Origin: Luzula sylvatica
Lineage: Eukaryota > Streptophyta > Magnoliopsida > Poales > Juncaceae
Assembly: GCA_946800325.1 (NCBI GenBank)
Contig: OX326959.1
Span: 36,942,908 to 37,006,907 of the forward strand
Direction: 5' to 3'
Length of the DNA: 64,000 bases
The notes beneath the pieces are model-generated. The model was not told the DNA's origin, did not search any database, and saw only the letters and a list, made by a program, of their open reading frames with translations. Below are positions 1 through 11,933 of the stretch, piece by piece. A program made the position numbers and the translations under genes. Each line of letters opens with the position of its first letter. Within the stretch, counting starts at the first letter, position 1.

Positions 1-936
1 ACATTAATAAATTAATATATAATATCATAAAACATACATCAAATATTGTTAGTATTTTTCATAATATAATTTTAAAAAATTAAGAAATATATTCACTTGA
101 ATTTTATCTTTATTTTGAGATCTATATTATTATATATTCAATATTTTTCTCTAACTTAAAATTATGAAAATAATTATGTAAAAGAATATATAAAAATAAG
201 TATAATTAAATTAATGACTTGTAAGCCTAATTATTATTATTTTTAAAACTATAATTGGAAAAAAAAAATTGCACATACTACTAAGTATGTTATATTTATA
301 TTTTTACTTAAAACAATTTCATGTTAATCTTTAAAAAAAAAAATGAAAGATATTTATTTACTAAACACAAATAATTTCTTTAACTTATATAATATTTTTC
401 AATAATAAAGATGAAACATAAAATCACATACTACTAAGTAAGTTATATTTGTATTTTTACTTGAAACAATTTCATGTTAATCTTTAAAGAAAATAATAAA
501 AATGAAAGATATTTATTTACTAAACACAAATAATTTCTTTAACTTAATATTTTTCAATCATAAAGATGAAACATAAAATTTATCAGACACAAATATTTTG
601 TTCAACTTTTAAAATGTTATTATTTTTATTTTTAGATATGAAAATTTATAATATCATATGACTTTGCTTTTTATTTATGTTCATTGTTATTTTATTATCT
701 TATAGTAACATTTATTTTTTTTTGTATTTGTTGTATTAAAGTACTAAATAAATATTTCGAATTGTGTCGGATTCAAAAATAATATAATAATTTTGTCATC
801 ATCAAATTTTCTTAATCAATATAATTTTTCTTTTCACAAAATTTTATGTTTGATCCCGAAAAATCATAACTATATATTATGTGTATGACAAAACAAATGA
901 AACAAAAAGTTTTGCGAAGCGCGAGTAATCTTCTAG
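1..936 (+). mobile_element. Helitron-like element, 3' part (cut by window edge)
   Basis: The segment ends in TTCTAG followed by T, with a GC-rich hairpin-like stretch (GCGAAGCGCGA) just upstream. That is the layout of a Helitron 3' terminus (CTRR with a subterminal hairpin, inserted before T). Bases 1 to about 300 match the reverse complement of 10150-10447 almost base for base, so another copy of the same family lies at 9670 in the opposite orientation. No Rep/helicase coding was seen, so it is non-autonomous. The 5' end lies outside the window. Confidence 0.7.
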
Positions 937-1230
937 TTATCGTATTAACATTGAATTTACCATGTTCGTACCAAAATATAAAATACAAAAGAAACGATTT
1001 TCTACCTCAAAAATAATACTTTTTTAATTAATAATAAAATAAATATAATGTACTGTACCAAAATGTAATTTAGCCAAAAAAAAAGACCGACCCGAACCCA
1101 AACGTCTCAACCGGTTAACCCCTTCATTACATCTCGCCTCCCTTCTCTCTCTCTCTTCCCCTCCACCTCTTCTCTCTCTCTCTCTCTCTCTTTCTCTGAT
1201 CCAGATCTCACTTTCCACTCCCATCTCACC
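937..1230 (+). promoter_or_regulatory. AP4E promoter and CT-rich 5' leader
   Basis: This 294-base space lies between the Helitron end and the AP4E start codon. Bases about 1136-1197 are a CT-rich tract made largely of CTCTCT, typical of plant 5' leaders. The start codon sits in a strong context (CACCATGG). No clear TATA box was picked out. The proximal promoter is short because the Helitron ends only about 300 bases upstream of the start codon. Confidence 0.5.
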
Positions 1231-3527
1231 ATGGAGCAGCTCAAATTCATCGGCCGTGAGCTCGCCATGGGTTCCAATAGCGGGGCCTCCAAGGAATTTC
1301 TCGATCTCGTCAAATCTATTGGTGAGTCGCGATCCAAATCCGAGGAGGATCGTATAATCCTCCGTGAACTCGAAACGCTCAGGCGCCGTCTCTTAGAACC
1401 CGATATCCCTCGTAAGAAGATGAAGGAATATATTTTGCGTTTGGTCTATGCCGAGATGCTTGGACACGATGCTTCCTTTGGCCACATCCATGCTGTCAAA
1501 ATGGCCCATGATGATAATATAGTGTTGAAAAGAACTGGATATTTGGCCGTAGCGTTGTTTTTGGGGGATGACGACGATTTGATTATATTGATTGTGAATA
1601 CGATTCAAAAGGACCTGAGATCGGATAATTATTTGGTGGTTTCTGCTGCATTGGTGGCAGTTTGTAGGTTGATTAATGAGGAGACGATACCAGCAGTTTT
1701 GCCTCAAGTGGTGGAGTTATTAGGCCATCAAAAAGAGACGGTTAGGAAGAAGGCTGTAATGGCGCTCCATCGATTTTATCAGAAATCGCCCAGTTCTGTG
1801 TCGCATTTGGTTTCCAATTTTCGAAAGGTGAGTTCTTTGACCTCCAAAGTTTGGATCTTTTCATTTATTTTGTATTTTCTGAATCACGTCACATTCAATT
1901 TATGAAAGAAACAATATCAGACCTTAACAATGGGATTTTAGTTTCTTCTTTTTTCTGATTAAATGCAGAAGCTTTGCGACAACGATCCAGGAGTAATGGG
2001 GGCGACACTATGCCCTTTATACGATCTAATTTCAGAGGATGCAAACGCATACAAGGATTTGGTTACAAGCCTCGTTGGCATTCTAAAACAAGTATCCGAG
2101 AAAAAGCTTCCTACTTCCTATGACTACCATCACATGCCTGCCCCATTCATCCAAGTACCCAAAATAACCCCCAAAAAATCTTTAATATTTGATTTGACAC
2201 GAATTTACTCTTTCTAATTTCTTTTTGTTGTGATTCGCAGATTAAGTTACTGAAGATCCTCGCATTGCTTGGTAATGGCGATAAACAAGCTAGTACTCAC
2301 ATGTATTCAGTACTTATTGAAATTTTCAGGAAATGTGAATCGTCGAGTAATATAGGAAATGCGATTTTGTATGAATGTGTATGCTGTGTTTCGTCCATTT
2401 ATCCCAATCCTAAATTACTCGATGCTGCAGTGGAGGCCACTTCGAAGTTTCTGAAGGTCAGTATGTTGTTACTCATTGGCCAAATAAAATAACTAAATAT
2501 ATTTAAAAAAACTAAATATAATTTTATGTTATAGAGTGATAGTCACAATTTGAAGTATATGGGAATTGACGCTCTTGGAAGACTAATTAGAATAAATCCT
2601 GATATTGCCGAAGACCACCAACTTGCTGTCATTGATTGCTTAGAGGTCTCTCTCTCTCTTCTCTTTCGCTCTCTATCTTTCTTCAAAATTCATATCGTTG
2701 GTTTTTTTGTTTGAGTAGGATCCAGACGATACACTGAAAAGAAAGACGTTTGAGTTGCTATACAAAATGACAAAGTCAACGAATGTGGAGGTCATAGTCG
2801 ACCGAATGATCGGCTACATGATCAACATTACCGACAGCCATTACAAAACCGAAATCGCATCGCGTTGCGTCGAACTCGCCGAACAGTTCGCTCCCAGCAA
2901 CCACTGGTTCATCCAGGTGCCTCCACAAATATTCTTATATTGACTAAATTTATAAAAAAGTCCCTGCATTGTTCTCAAATTGCATTCTTGCTCTTCTTTG
3001 CCGAAACAGACAATGAACAAGGTGTTTGAGCATGCGGGAGATTTGGTGAATTCACGCGTCGCGCATAATCTCATGCGTCTTATTGCCGAAGGATTCGGTG
3101 ACGACGATGAAGGTGCTGATACGCAGCTCCGATCCTCAGCTGTATGTTGATAAAACACTACAAAGTTCACTGATTTTGTTTTGAATCTTGGATAATTATA
3201 AATTAATAATAATAATGCAGGTTGATTCCTATCTAAGGATTCTTGGGGAACCGAAGCTTCCTTCTTTGTTTCTACAAGTACTCGTCCCTCTACTTATTTA
3301 TTTTTTTGTAAAAAGTTTGAAATAATAATGTTATTAATACAATAAATATACCATTAAATGCAGGTGATATGTTGGGTTTTGGGAGAGTACGGTACTGCTG
3401 ATGGGAAGTACCCCGCCTCTTACATCATCGGCAAATTATGTGACGTGGCCGAGGCCCACTCAAGTGATGACGTTGTCAAGGTACCCTTCTTTCCAATTCA
3501 ATTAATTATTCAAATTTGTGTCATTTG

Positions 3528-3558
<31 letters not shown>

Positions 3559-5003
3559 TTATTTATTTTCTTTTTGTTGGAAGGGTTATGCCGTGTCAGC
3601 GATAATGAAGATTTCTGCTTTTGACGTCGCAGCTGGACGAAAGGTCGATATGCTGCCAGAGGTAAAACTTTGTTTTTGACATTTCCATTTCTTTTTCCTT
3701 TTACAGAAATTAATACTTTTTTATTGGATATGTAAGTGCCAAGCATTGATCGATGAGGTGTCGGCTTCTCATTCGACAGACCTCCAACAAAGAGGTTACG
3801 AACTTCAAGCCTTGCTTGCGTTGGATCGACAAGCCATAGAAAGCGTCATTCCTCCTGATGCCAGCTGTGAAGATATCGAGGTATAATCAATAAAGAAAAT
3901 TAGAGTATAATATCACAAATATAATATTTTATTTTATTTTAATCATGCAGATTGATACGAGCTTGTCCTTCTTAACAAACTACATTAACCAAGCAATAGA
4001 AAACGGTGCGCGTCCCTACATCTCAGAGACCGAGCGGTACGGAGCAACGAACACCATCACACCAGCCAGAGCCAGCCAATACCAGCACGACACATCAGCA
4101 TCTCATTCCCTCCGTTTCGAGGCCTACGAGCTTCCCAAAGCTCCTCCTTCCTTACCATCCTCCACTCCTACCAGTATCTTTACCGGTTCCGGTACCGGTA
4201 CCAAGGATCTCATACCAGTCAGCGAGCCGGTTTACACAACCAGAGAAGAACAACCTAAAATTCAAACCCTAGCCGAACAGATAAACGCCGAAATGGGGAT
4301 CAGGTTAAGATTGGATGGAGTTCAGAAGAAATGGGGACGGCCGAGTTACTCCTCCCCTTCGCCTCCATCTACGTCGAATTCCAGTACGCAAAAATCGACC
4401 AATGGCAGCTCAACAAGCGAGATGCCACGCGAAAGTCTACACAATTCCAGGAAGCAGCAAGTTCCTGAAGTCTCGGCCGAGAAGCAAAAGCTGGCAGCTT
4501 CTCTGTTTGGCGGCTCTTCTTCAAAGGCAGAGAAAAGGGCGCAGGCTTCCACACGCAGAACAGCAAAGGATAGCCAATCGAGTGTCGCCACGTCAGCACC
4601 AGAGCTGCCGAAAGAGAAACCCGTTGTTGTCGCCCCTGCTGCACCTCCGCCTGATCTGCTTGATTTAGGCGAACCGGCTCAAACGGGTTTAAGTTCGGGT
4701 TCGGTTTCGGGTTCGGGTTCGCTAAATGTGGACCCGTTTATGCAACTCGAAGGGCTTTTGGGACCAACGACTGGGAGTGAACCGGTTCATTCAGGCCCGT
4801 CTGTCAGTGCACCAAAAACTCCTGATTTGATGTCGATATTTACGGAAACGCCACTGGCAGTTGATAGTAAGAGCTCAAGTAATAAAGGGGTTAAGAAAGG
4901 GCCGAATGTGCAGGATGCGTTGCAGAAGGACGCGACGGCTCGTCAGGTTGGGGTCACTCCTACTGGGAACAACCCTAATCTTTTCAAGGACTTGCTCGGG
5001 TAG
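1231..5003 (+). CDS. AP4E: AP-4 complex subunit epsilon (adaptin)
   Basis: Large subunit of the AP-4 adaptor complex, which sorts cargo at the trans-Golgi network. Eleven exons: 1231-1827, 1969-2154, 2241-2456, 2535-2645, 2719-2916, 3010-3141, 3221-3277, 3364-3480, 3584-3661, 3737-3880 and 3951-5003. All have GT-AG borders, and together they give 962 residues; from memory the Arabidopsis protein is about 940. The adaptin HEAT-repeat trunk covers roughly residues 1-610, with family stretches such as KKMKEYILRLVYAEMLGHDA, NTIQKDLRSDNYLVVSAAL and RCVELAEQFAPSN. The last exon encodes a Ser/Pro/Gly-rich hinge containing RLRLDGVQKKWGRPSY and KQKLAASLFGG, and ends in LFKDLLG as plant AP4E proteins do. 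There is no separate folded ear domain. Every intron falls between codons (phase 0). The start was chosen because MEQLKFIGRELAMGS matches the family N-terminus. The next gene downstream is FKBP15, 658 bases away. Confidence 0.96.
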
Positions 5004-5660
5004 GACAATTTTTTGGAAGGGTAGAACTGGGAATTTGCGTCCGAGTTGGAAATGAGTGTGACGATGGTGATATCTTTTGATAGTAGGGGAAGTTGGATAT
5101 TTTTTTTTTGTGTTTTATATTTTTAGCATTTTGGTATCCATTTCTTTTTGTTATTTTTTTTGTTTTCGTGTCGAGGATTGAGATGTAAAATGTGTCGTTA
5201 CAATTCTTGGGAGGTACAGGTGTACATGAGACCATTGTGGGATGTGTTTTGTTTGGGTTGTGGAAGGGGTTCCGGTTTGATATACAGCGAGAGGAATAAT
5301 GTTGGTTTTAGTTTTTCGTGTGGACTGTATTTGTTTGTTACCTTGATGAAATAATAGGACATGTTATCATTTATCAATCTTGATATTTAGAACTTGTAAA
5401 TCTTTTGGATTTTACTTTATGGTCTGTGTTTTGTATATGATGAATTTTACTTAAATTAGCATAAGAATGTTTAAAATTCCAAAAACTTACAATTTGATAT
5501 CTTGTGATAACTCTAAATGGGCCGAAAGCTATATCTATTATCTGGTCCAAAACTTATAACTTTATTCACATCATATGAATGGCCCAACATTGCACAAAAT
5601 CAGATAAAAGAGTATTGTTAATTGGAGAGATTAGTGGAAAGCGACAGAACCTGGTCAGCC
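5004..5660 (+). other. AP4E 3' UTR/flank and FKBP15 promoter
   Basis: Intergenic sequence without an ORF of note. The part from about 5205 is repeated, diverged, at 16835-17088, and 5480-5660 is repeated at 19578-19756. These mark the left part of a segmental duplication. The block conserved just upstream of FKBP15 (about 5510-5590, GGGCCGAAAGCTATATC and following) probably includes its core promoter. Confidence 0.6.
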
Positions 5661-5925
5661 ATGGCGAAACTGGCTTTAGCGATCATTATCACGGCGGCGA
5701 TTCTCTTATTCGGTAGGGATTACTTATTTTCGTATTATGAGATTTCGTTATTGCTTCCTAAAGAGTTTAATAACCATTTCTTTTCTGCAGTGTCAGCAAA
5801 GAAATCTAAAGATGTTACTGAACTCCAGATCGGTGTAAAGGTGCATACTTTATCCCAATTTGGTTCTTATAAGCATGTTGGATTTGATTTTTAGTATCCA
5901 ATTCTTTGACTTGGTTTGTAATTTT

Positions 5926-5957
<32 letters not shown>

Positions 5958-6628
5958 CCAGTTCAAGCCCGATTCGTGCAGCATTCAATCTCACAAAGGG
6001 GACAAAATTAAAGTGCATTATCGGGTAATTTGTTCTTATATTTTGAAATGAATCAGCTATATTTTTTTTCAATGAAGAATCATTCATCAATAACCAATTT
6101 AACCTGCAAATTTGCCTAGAATTCCAATTTAATCTCTTTTTTTTCATTGCTGATCTTCGTTTAGGGGAAATTGACAGATGGCACGGTGTTTGATTCGAGC
6201 TATGAGAGAGGCACTCCATTTGAATTCACTCTTGGCGGTGGTCAAGTAATTAAAGGTATATTCTCGTATTCTCTAAAAAAGATGAAATATTCACGGTGCC
6301 GAGTTAAACCCGCGTTGAATTATTGGTGTATTTGTAGGATGGGACCAAGGATTATTAGGAATGTGTGTTGGCGAAAAGAGAAAGTTGAAGATACCTTCCA
6401 AAATGGGTTATGGCGATCGTGGCTCGCCTCCCAAGATTCCCGGTACACATACTTCCTCTCTCTGAAATATTTACCACTTAAACTAATTGGAATTACCACT
6501 TGTATCCTTCTTCTAAATTCATCAAAAATACTGGAACTATATTTACATTCTCAGGCGGCGCGACATTAATTTTTGACACGGAGCTTATTTCGGTGAATGG
6601 TAAGCCATTTGATGAGAGTGAACTTTAG
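5661..6628 (+). CDS. FKBP15: FKBP-type peptidyl-prolyl cis-trans isomerase, FKBP15 (ER) type
   Basis: FK506-binding-type prolyl isomerase of the secretory pathway. Six exons: 5661-5712, 5791-5840, 5962-6024, 6165-6255, 6338-6442 and 6555-6628, giving 144 residues (Arabidopsis FKBP15 proteins are about 150-160). Residues 1-19 form a hydrophobic signal peptide. The FKBP domain follows with [20 protein letters not shown] (about 45-64), [24 protein letters not shown] (86-105), [13 protein letters not shown] and [10 protein letters not shown]. The aromatic and acidic pocket residues of FKBPs (Y54, F64, D65, V84-I85 region, W87, Y110, F127) appear present. The C-terminus DESEL takes the place of the KNEL-like retention signal of Arabidopsis FKBP15. 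Intron 2 contains a run of about 30 T before its acceptor. The in-frame sequence upstream of 5661 has no ATG. A decayed second copy lies at 19757-22147. Confidence 0.95.
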
Positions 6629-7582
6629 TTTTTCTTGGTTAGTTTTCTTATTGCAAATGGCATCTAAGTTATTTAGTTTCATTGAATTCAACTTTTGAGT
6701 TTTTGTATGCTTGTTTGAATAAATTAGATATGACATTTTATCCTTTGGGTTTGTCTGATTTGGAAATATCGAAGAATTACGGGAACTAAGTAATTATAAT
6801 TAATTATTTTGAACTGTCAAAAAAAATTAGTGCATTTTAATAAACAATGGAATTAGTTAGATCTGATTTATAGGATCTAAATTGATAGTTAAAAATGTAT
6901 AATAATACGATTATTAGGTTTAAGTGGGGCCTTTGACAGCCCTAAAAAGTATACCTGTGGTTGTGAGATCTTGACCTGATTGATTCTTCTTTTTATAAAT
7001 TCTCCTACGTGTTGAAAGTTTTCATTTTACCCCCTTCACATATTTTATATTAACACGAGTTAATTATCTTGTCAATGAGTCTCGAATTCGCTGGCCATGG
7101 ATCTACGTATAACTTGGGATCTCGAATCATCGTCCACCTCGCATATGAGTGCATATCATGACTTCTTTTATATATCATGTTGTATCCAACATATAATTTA
7201 TACCTCTTTATCTTCTTTTTTATATTTGATGTGTAATATTCAGTAATATATTGAAAGGATGAGAAAAACAATGTATCACATATGAGATACTTTGTATATT
7301 TTTGTGTTGGATTTTATGTCAAGATTTTGTGAGCAATGTAGTACATATATAATTAATCATTCAATGTATTTTACTCACAATAATCTACATTTATGTGTTT
7401 GAATTTCTCGTGTATCATTGTTTGAGTAGTTATCTTTTCTATTCTGCTTAACTGCTTAGTTTCTCATAATATTCGTAAAAATGTATTTATTAAGTTTACG
7501 AGGGTGTATGTGCAATGGTCCATATTTGTTTTCTCAACTTTTCAAGAGTAATCAATTCGCACAATATTGTAGCAGTAGCACT
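6629..7582. other. FKBP15 3' flank, duplicated non-coding DNA
   Basis: No gene was seen. The whole stretch is repeated in diverged form at about 22148-23290, as part of the segmental duplication. Compared with it, the second copy has extra sequence near 22360-22460 and 22805-22930. Confidence 0.6.
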
Positions 7583-8080
7583 CATAGTCAGTCATTCGGG
7601 ATACGGCAATAATACGATACGGGATACGTTCGTGTATAATTCGGATAGTGCGTTTTTCAATACGGCAAAAAATTCGGACCTAAAAAACGTGAACGGGTAA
7701 TATTCGTATTCGTATAGGTTCGGGTATAATACGATTTTTATTAAAAATTCGGTTAAAAAAATTCGGCAAAATATAATACCGAGAAGTTCGCGTATTTTTC
7801 AAAATACGTATAAATCGTGTATTATTCGCGAACTATTCGCGAATTGACTAACTTAGATCATGCTATGACTCATGTAACTTAGAAATTTTAATACATATAA
7901 ACAATTAAAAATTCGGCAAAAAATCACTGAATTCGGCAAAAAATCGGCCGAATATTTTTTGGCCATAAAATTCGCGAATATTTCCGAATCACTGAATTGG
8001 ATACGCGAAGTTCGCGTATTTTTCAAAATTCGTATAATTCGTGTATTATTCGCGAATTATTCGCGAATTGACTAACTTAG
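7583..8080. mobile_element. hAT-like non-autonomous element with 8-bp target duplication
   Basis: The element is flanked by GTAGCACT at 7575-7582 and 8081-8088. Its ends are imperfect inverted repeats (CATAGTCAGTCATTCG at the left against CTAAGTTAGTCAATTCG read inward from the right). The interior is full of short repeats of ATTCGG, ATACG and CGCGAA. The paralogous position in the second arm of the duplication (about 23270-23300) lacks it, which gives an empty site. It has no coding capacity. An internal copy of the right end at about 7845-7853 suggests an internal duplication. Confidence 0.8.
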
Positions 8081-8088
8081 GTAGCACT

Positions 8089-8494
8089 TACAAATAATGC
8101 ATAGCACTCACAGTCAGTAACCATTTTCTTCTATTCTTAGTTTTTTTTTTTTTGAGGTTTAATATTTGATCTCTTGTTAAACTGTTTAATTTGGTACATC
8201 TTTGCATATTCATCAAAAATATTTTAGTTTTTTTTGACATCTTTTGTCGTCGCAGGAATTGTGCATGTGCAGGATTCATCTGTAGCAATAGTGCTTAGTC
8301 TCCTAATCGCAATTGGGTTATTTGACTTAACAGGAACTAAAATTGTCACCAACCAGAAAAAAATGTCCGATATATTCGAATTTGTGCCGAACCGGACATG
8401 AAAATGTTGACAAGCCAACAATCCAAAACTTGACCGGACCCGAAACTAAATGGCCCCTCAAATTATTCAAAAACTAAATGACATGTAATATGAA
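8089..8494. other. Duplicated non-coding DNA
   Basis: No gene was seen. The stretch matches about 23290-23670 in the second arm of the duplication. Confidence 0.55.
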
Positions 8495-9123
8495 CTATGT
8501 TGCGCAGATACTTCAAAAATCAATTTGTATCGTATCGGATATCGATACTCGTCGGATACGTATCGGATACTCCACGTGACGTATTCGAATATTTTATTTC
8601 AAAATAATAACGGATACCGCTCGGATACTTCCTAACAATATTATATAAAATTATTATTTTAATATATTTCAAAATAATAACGGATACTTTTCGGCTATAT
8701 AATTATTATTTTAATATATTTATATTATATATAATCAATAAAATAATTTATTAATTATATAATAAATTAATAAGATTTGAAAATTAAATTTCATGACAAT
8801 AAATAAAATCAACATAACAATACAAGTATCATAAAAAAATATCCTAAATTTATTTTAAAAGTATCCAAAAATTAATTTTGAAGTATCCTATATAATTTAT
8901 TTGAAAATATTATGGAACAAAATATATAATGGGACGAAGTATCTATAAATATAGTATCCCAGTCGTTTCCTGAACGTATATCAGCCGTATCCTGCCGTAT
9001 CCCCGTCGTATCCGAAAAAAATAAATATTAAACTAATCGGATACGTCATATGACGTATCCGAGCCGTATCGTACCCTTATCCTCAGGATACTTCTACATT
9101 TTTTAAATATCCGCGTAACACAG
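8495..9123. mobile_element. hAT-like element rich in GGATACG motifs
   Basis: Terminal inverted repeats are CTATGTTGCGCAGATA (left) and CTGTGTTACGCGGATA (right, read inward). The flanks are near-identical 8-mers, AATATGAA at 8487-8494 and AATATTAA at 9124-9131. Subterminal regions contain many GGATACG/CGTATCC repeats around an AT-rich core. The paralogous sequence near 23660 reads straight through without it. It has no coding capacity. Related GGATACG-rich pieces lie at about 13600-14040, 25226-25330 and 63612 onward. Confidence 0.8.
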
Positions 9124-9131
9124 AATATTAA

Positions 9132-9669
9132 TGATATGTGACTGGAATGATTTGTTCAATTTGGGATCGGGTCGGCTGGCTATAGATTGTTCAGATTAGG
9201 AGCCATATGCAGATTGTTATGTATACTCTTTTAATATTATTTATACATTTTTCTATGCTTGGGACTAAAGATATGTTATTATTTATATTTTTTTAACGAC
9301 TATTTCCATATTTTTTCTATACGACGGAGAAACTTATTGTTATTTATACATCTTTACTCTTACGTTACTTTTTTTATACAATGAATTAAAAATATGTAAA
9401 TAATTGTAATTTATATATCTTTTTTCTATGCCATGGATACAAATTTGTTCTTATTTATACATTTTTTTCATTGTAAAAAGTTAGAAATATGAAGGTAAAG
9501 TGAATAAAAACAACTACCTAAATCTGAAGGTGGAAGGTATATTGATGTTGTCCGTAAAAAACGGTCGTTCTTCTATTTTTTACCACGTCTCTTTTTTACC
9601 GTCGTTTTGTCACGTGACACGTTGTCGTTTTGCCACATGACACTAGCAGTCCCCTAATTGTAATTGTAA
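9132..9669. other. Non-coding DNA
   Basis: The first roughly 80 bases match the second arm of the duplication (about 23665-23730). After that similarity stops and the sequence is AT-rich with no gene seen. Confidence 0.45.
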
Positions 9670-10770
9670 CTAGGAGATTACCCGCGCTTCGCGGCGGTTT
9701 TGTTTCATTTGTTTTGCCATACATATAATATATACACAAAATATATAGTTATGACTTTTCGGTGAAAATAAAAATCATATTGATTAAGGAAGTTTGATGA
9801 TGACAAAATTATTATACTATTTTTAAATCCGACATAATTCGAAATATTTATTTAGTATATTAATGCAACACATACAAAAAAAAATAAATGTTACTATAAG
9901 ATAATAAAATAACAGTGGACATAAATAAAAAGCAAAACCATATGATATTATAAATTTTCATATCTAAAAATAAGAATAATAACATTTTAAAAGTTCAAAA
10001 AAATTATTTGTGTCTGATAAATTTTATGTTTCATGTTTATTATTGAAAAATATTATATAAGTTAAAGAAATTATTTGTGTTTAGTAAATAAATATATTTC
10101 CTTTTTATTATTTTTTTAAATATTAACATGAAATTATTTTAAGTAAAAAATACAAAAATAACATACTTAGTAGTATGTGCAATTTTTTTCAATTATAGTT
10201 TTAAAAATAATAATAATTATGCTTACAAGTCATTAATGTAATTATATTTATCTTTATATATATTTTTACATAATTGTTTTCATAATTTTAAGTTAGAGAA
10301 AAATATTGAATATATGATAATATGGATCTCAAAATAAAGATAAAATTCAAGTGAATATATTTCTTAATTTTTAAAAATTATATTATGAAAAATACTAACA
10401 ATATTTGATGTACGTTTTATGATATTATATATTAATTTATTAATGTTAGATATTTAAACTCTTCACATTATATTTGTATTCACAATTGATCATGTAACAT
10501 ATTGTGAAAATTCAAAATCAAATACAACTGGTCCAACATGAACCTAACGAATAATTTTTTGACACGTCATCGGGGTAAGGTGATGTGGCCTTCTAAAATT
10601 GTTTAAAACTATGTGCAAAATAAGGGATACATAAATGTCTATAAATAAAACATAATCATACAAAATCAAAGGTTAATCCATGGTTCATGTGTTGCCACAT
10701 ATCATAATCTAATGGTTGAAATAATTATGATGATGTGGTATAAGCTGGAGATTGCATAAATATGGGTCCA
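9670..10770 (-). mobile_element. Helitron-like element (reverse orientation)
   Basis: On the minus strand the sequence ends CTAG followed by T. A perfect hairpin (CCGCG, loop AAG, CGCGG) lies about 11 bases before the end, which is diagnostic of a Helitron 3' terminus. The body to 10447 is nearly identical to the reverse complement of the window start. The 5' end is not exact. It is placed near 10770 by similarity to the copy ending near 19577 (shared ATAATCTAATGGTTGA). No helicase is encoded. Confidence 0.75.
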
Positions 10771-11098
10771 AAATAAGGGGTTGATAAATTGTTAGAAAAA
10801 TAAACTAGGCACAAGAGGAAAATCAACACAATATTTTCTTTCATTAATTTTGCTTATTATTCTCACGCATATCTTTATTCTCTTATTTTTATTTTCCTAT
10901 TACAAGTTGCAATCCTCTTTTTTATATAGAAGCCTCAGTAGTTCCAGTTTACAAAATTTGTTAAAATTATGAACAATAAATTATCTCTTAGATCAAAATA
11001 CACACGTTAATCACTTCAAGGTTGTTTCTTCATATTGGAATAAAAAAACAGAAAGAGAAAAAAAAAATTAATTTCCATAGCTCCAAATAAAAAGTTTC
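10771..11098. other. AT-rich spacer
   Basis: No gene or repeat boundary was recognised. The last eight bases are the left target duplication of the next element. Confidence 0.3.
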
Positions 11099-11895
11099 GG
11101 CTAGTGATATCGACAGGAAATAGTTTTACTTTTTACAGGAAAATTAATGTAAAATGACTAATTTACCCTTACAAATGATTTGAAAAAAAAATCTAAATAG
11201 ATATGTTTGGAGAAAATTTAGAAAGTTCGGATCTTAATAATTATGAACAATACAAATCAAAATTTAGAAAATGTCAATTTGGATCTTCTTACCAATTCCT
11301 AACTAAAACTAAAAAATATTTTTTTCTTCTCGGATCCATTGTTTGGTCTCTCCTGAGTCTCCTCCTCAAATTTCAAAATTTTTAATCTTAAAAAACTCAA
11401 GAATCAAAGTAGTTATGTTTATTATGTTTTATTATATTTCTACATGTTATATTTTCCAAATTATTGTGGTATTCATTTTTTTTCTTTATGTTTTTCCAAT
11501 AACTATTTAAATAATTTAATTTAGGAATCATAGTAGTTATGTTTATTTTCATTTTATCATTAACAACTATCATATAATATTATCATATTATTTTTTTATG
11601 TAATTGCAATATTCTTTTATTTTTAATCTTCTTTTGTTCATGATATTTAATCATGGATGTTCATACTTCATACAATTAAAACTGGAATCTAGAAATAATA
11701 CATACAAAGTTCACATCATTCCAGTTATAATCTACTTTCCAAATAACATGTAAAGGTTCATATCATTTAAATCTTCACTTGATACATAATAATCTACTTT
11801 CCAAATAACATATAATCATTAATTAAGGGTAAATTAGTCATTTCAAATTAATTTTCTGTAACAAGTAATACAATTTCCTGCCGATATCACTAGCC
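11099..11895. mobile_element. Long-TIR element (Mutator-like or hAT-like, non-autonomous)
   Basis: The two ends are about 75-bp inverted repeats beginning GGCTAGTGATATCG and containing CAGGAAAT, then AAATGACTAATTTACCCTTA. AAAGTTTC flanks both sides (11091-11098 and 11896-11903). Long TIRs favour a Mutator-like element. The 8-bp exact duplication (9 bp with one mismatch) leaves hAT possible. The AT-rich interior has no coding capacity. It ends only 38 bases from the stop codon of the F-box gene, so it probably lies in or beside that gene's 3' UTR. Confidence 0.8.
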
Positions 11896-11933
11896 AAAGT
11901 TTCTCCTAACTATCAAGTTTAGATCCTGGGAGT

